This document shows positions 12,329 to 13,785 of a stretch of DNA of 13,785 nt, one piece after another. Under the pieces are notes generated by a model. It was not told where the DNA came from. It saw nothing but the letters and a program-made list of their open reading frames with translations, and searched no databases. Numbering within the stretch: position 1 is the stretch's first letter; the number at the start of each line of letters is the position of its first letter. The stretch lies in assembly GCA_946887155.1 (NCBI GenBank), contig CAMPKM010000031.1, positions 1-13,785 of the forward strand. Direction: 5' to 3'. Position numbers and translations under genes: made by a program. This stretch comes from an uncultured Gemmatimonadota bacterium (lineage in GTDB: Bacteria; Gemmatimonadota; Gemmatimonadetes; Gemmatimonadales; Gemmatimonadaceae).

Positions 12329-13785
12329 ATGAGCACAGCCGAAGCACGAGTCACCAGCTACGAGTCACCCACCCCGCCGGAATCCAGGTCGGGCCTGGAG
12401 CCCTGGTCGCGCGCCGAGCTTCCTGAGCCGCCTCGCCCCAAGGGCCTTCAATGGATGGGCGTCGTCGGGCCAGGCGTCATCGTGCTCGGCGCCTCGATAG
12501 GCAGCGGCGAGTATCTCCTCGGCCCCGCGAACTTTGTCCGGTACGGGCTCACGATGCTGTGGGTCGTGGGCATCGCGGTGCTGCTGCAAACCAATTTCAA
12601 CGCCGAGTTGATGCGGTATACCATGGCGACCGGCGAGCCCGCGATCACGGGGTTCATGCGTACCGGTCGCCGCTCGACGATCTGGGCGGTGGTGTACACG
12701 CTCCTCTACTTCTTTCAGGTCGGATGGCCCGCCTGGGCGGGTGCTGCCGCGGGTGCGTTCTACTTCCTGGTCACGAAGCGCGTCGCCGGTCCTGATGAAG
12801 CAGGTATCGTGTACCTGATCAGCGTCGCCACGTTTCTGGTGTGTGTCGCGATCCTGCTCGTCGGTCGTCGCATCGAGCGCACGCTCGAGATCCTGAACTG
12901 GATCCTGGTGATCGCGATCATCGGCAGCTTTCTGATACTGTCACTCCTGTTCGTGGCGCCGGCCACATGGATTGCGGCGTTGGCCGGATTCGCTGGCTAC
13001 GCGCCGTCGACGGGGCAGTTCACCTTTCTTCCTCCCGGCGCCGACTACGTGCTGGTCGGCGCGTTCGCCGGGTTCTGCGGCGCCGGTGGCGTCATCAACA
13101 TCACGCTGTCGAACTGGGCGCGTGACAAGGGATATGGCATGGGCGGAGTAGCCGGCTATATCCCTGCGGCGGTCGGCGGCAAGAAGGTGCACCTGGCGCA
13201 CACCGGGTTCACCTTTCCGCCTGACGAGTCGAACATGTCGCGTTGGCGCGGCTGGTGGCGCGTGGTGCGGATGGACCAGTGGGTGATCTACCTGGTCGGC
13301 GCGATACTCGGCATGCTGCTGCCGGCGGTGCTGTACGTGACGTTTCTCGAGCCTGGGCAGGACATTCGCGGTTACGGGATCGCGGCCGAGCTGGCGTTCG
13401 CGATGGAGGCGCGCATTGCGATGATGGGCGGTGTGGTGGCCTTTCTGGGTGCCTGGATCCTGTTCAAGACGCAGCTCGACGTCATGGAGGGGATGGTGCG
13501 CGGCGTGACGGACATCATCTGGAGCGGCAGCAAGCGGGTTCGCAGCTGGCGGGGCGGGGACGTGCGGGCGATCTACTACAGCCTGTTAGCCGTGAGCGTG
13601 GTGTGGGGGATGATTGCCCTCAGGTTGGCGCAGCCGATCCTGTTGCTGCAGATCGCGGCGAATGTCGCAGGGGTGACTTTCGTTATAGCGGGCCTGCATC
13701 TCCTGTACGTGAACACGCGGCTGTTGCCGGCGCACGTGAGGCCGAGTTTTTGGCCGAGGGTGGGGTTGGTGGCGTTGGTGGTGTT
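12329..13785 (+). CDS. Nramp-like membrane transporter lacking the DPGN motif (3' partial)
   Basis: The frame is open from ATG 12329 to the window edge, 485 codons without a stop. A Pro/Glu-rich cytoplasmic-looking leader of about 40 residues is followed by about ten hydrophobic segments. The opening GPGVIVLGASIGSGEYLLGP (47-66) and the glycine-rich helix near 241-262 (GAFAGFCGAGGVINITLSN) match Nramp-superfamily proteins annotated as Nramp-like transmembrane proteins. Aligned on the GP start, the metal-binding DPGN of helix 1 falls on GSGE (58-61), and no MPH is seen in helix 6. It therefore probably does not bind transition metals like MntH/DMT1; the substrate is unknown. A soluble-looking stretch at about 265-310 interrupts the helices. 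Met43 (LQWMGVV) is an alternative start, but the inverted repeat just before 12329 favours neither. Confidence 0.85.
   Translation, partial: MSTAEARVTSYESPTPPESRSGLEPWSRAELPEPPRPKGLQWMGVVGPGVIVLGASIGSGEYLLGPANFVRYGLTMLWVVGIAVLLQTNFNAELMRYTMATGEPAITGFMRTGRRSTIWAVVYTLLYFFQVGWPAWAGAAAGAFYFLVTKRVAGPDEAGIVYLISVATFLVCVAILLVGRRIERTLEILNWILVIAIIGSFLILSLLFVAPATWIAALAGFAGYAPSTGQFTFLPPGADYVLVGAFAGFCGAGGVINITLSNWARDKGYGMGGVAGYIPAAVGGKKVHLAHTGFTFPPDESNMSRWRGWWRVVRMDQWVIYLVGAILGMLLPAVLYVTFLEPGQDIRGYGIAAELAFAMEARIAMMGGVVAFLGAWILFKTQLDVMEGMVRGVTDIIWSGSKRVRSWRGGDVRAIYYSLLAVSVVWGMIALRLAQPILLLQIAANVAGVTFVIAGLHLLYVNTRLLPAHVRPSFWPRVGLVALVV

Overview
The window is high-GC bacterial DNA whose gene complement and word usage most resemble Gemmatimonadota. 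The pointers are a Ser/Thr kinase with TPR-like repeats divergent from a TIGR02999-type ECF sigma factor, a DUF4159 protein, small 'DESFPASDPPS' proteins, and repeated use of the word GTTAGGC. This assignment is an inference; Acidobacteriota is the main alternative. No tRNA, rRNA, CRISPR array, transposase or phage gene was seen.

Layout. 1-1096: the 3' end of a YpfJ-like zinc metallopeptidase, then a small exported beta-rich protein. 1098-4236 (minus strand): a three-gene operon read as GNAT acyltransferase, NSAR/OSBS-type racemase, M20 deacylase. This is the gene set known for irreversible conversion of D- to L-amino acids via N-succinyl intermediates. 4255-5043: a divergent DUF4159 protein, apparently with a leaderless start. 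5100-7240: a mosaic stretch bounded by two REP-like hairpins. It holds two paralogous small acidic disordered proteins, a D-cysteine desulfhydrase/ACC-deaminase-like PLP enzyme, and the remains of a LuxE-like acyl-activating gene. 7241-10687: a Ser/Thr kinase divergent from an ECF sigma factor with no anti-sigma gene between them. 10786-12183: a di-heme cytochrome c peroxidase lipoprotein. 12329 to the end: an Nramp-like membrane protein that is open at the window edge and lacks the canonical metal-binding DPGN motif.

Structures not explained by the genes: (i) two short-tandem-repeat arrays with a shared AATCG core, each ending on the start codon of the gene behind it, one of them filling the whole gap between the racemase stop and the deacylase start; (ii) three hairpins of differing stem sequence around a shared GGGTCAGA core, one of which supplies the stop codon of the sigma factor; (iii) nine copies of GTTAGGC/GCCTAAC, mostly used in frame as TTA-GGC (Leu-Gly).

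The strongest functional story is D-amino-acid handling: the deracemisation operon plus a nearby PLP enzyme of the D-cysteine desulfhydrase family. The strongest candidates for something undescribed are the start-codon repeat arrays and the paired small acidic proteins.
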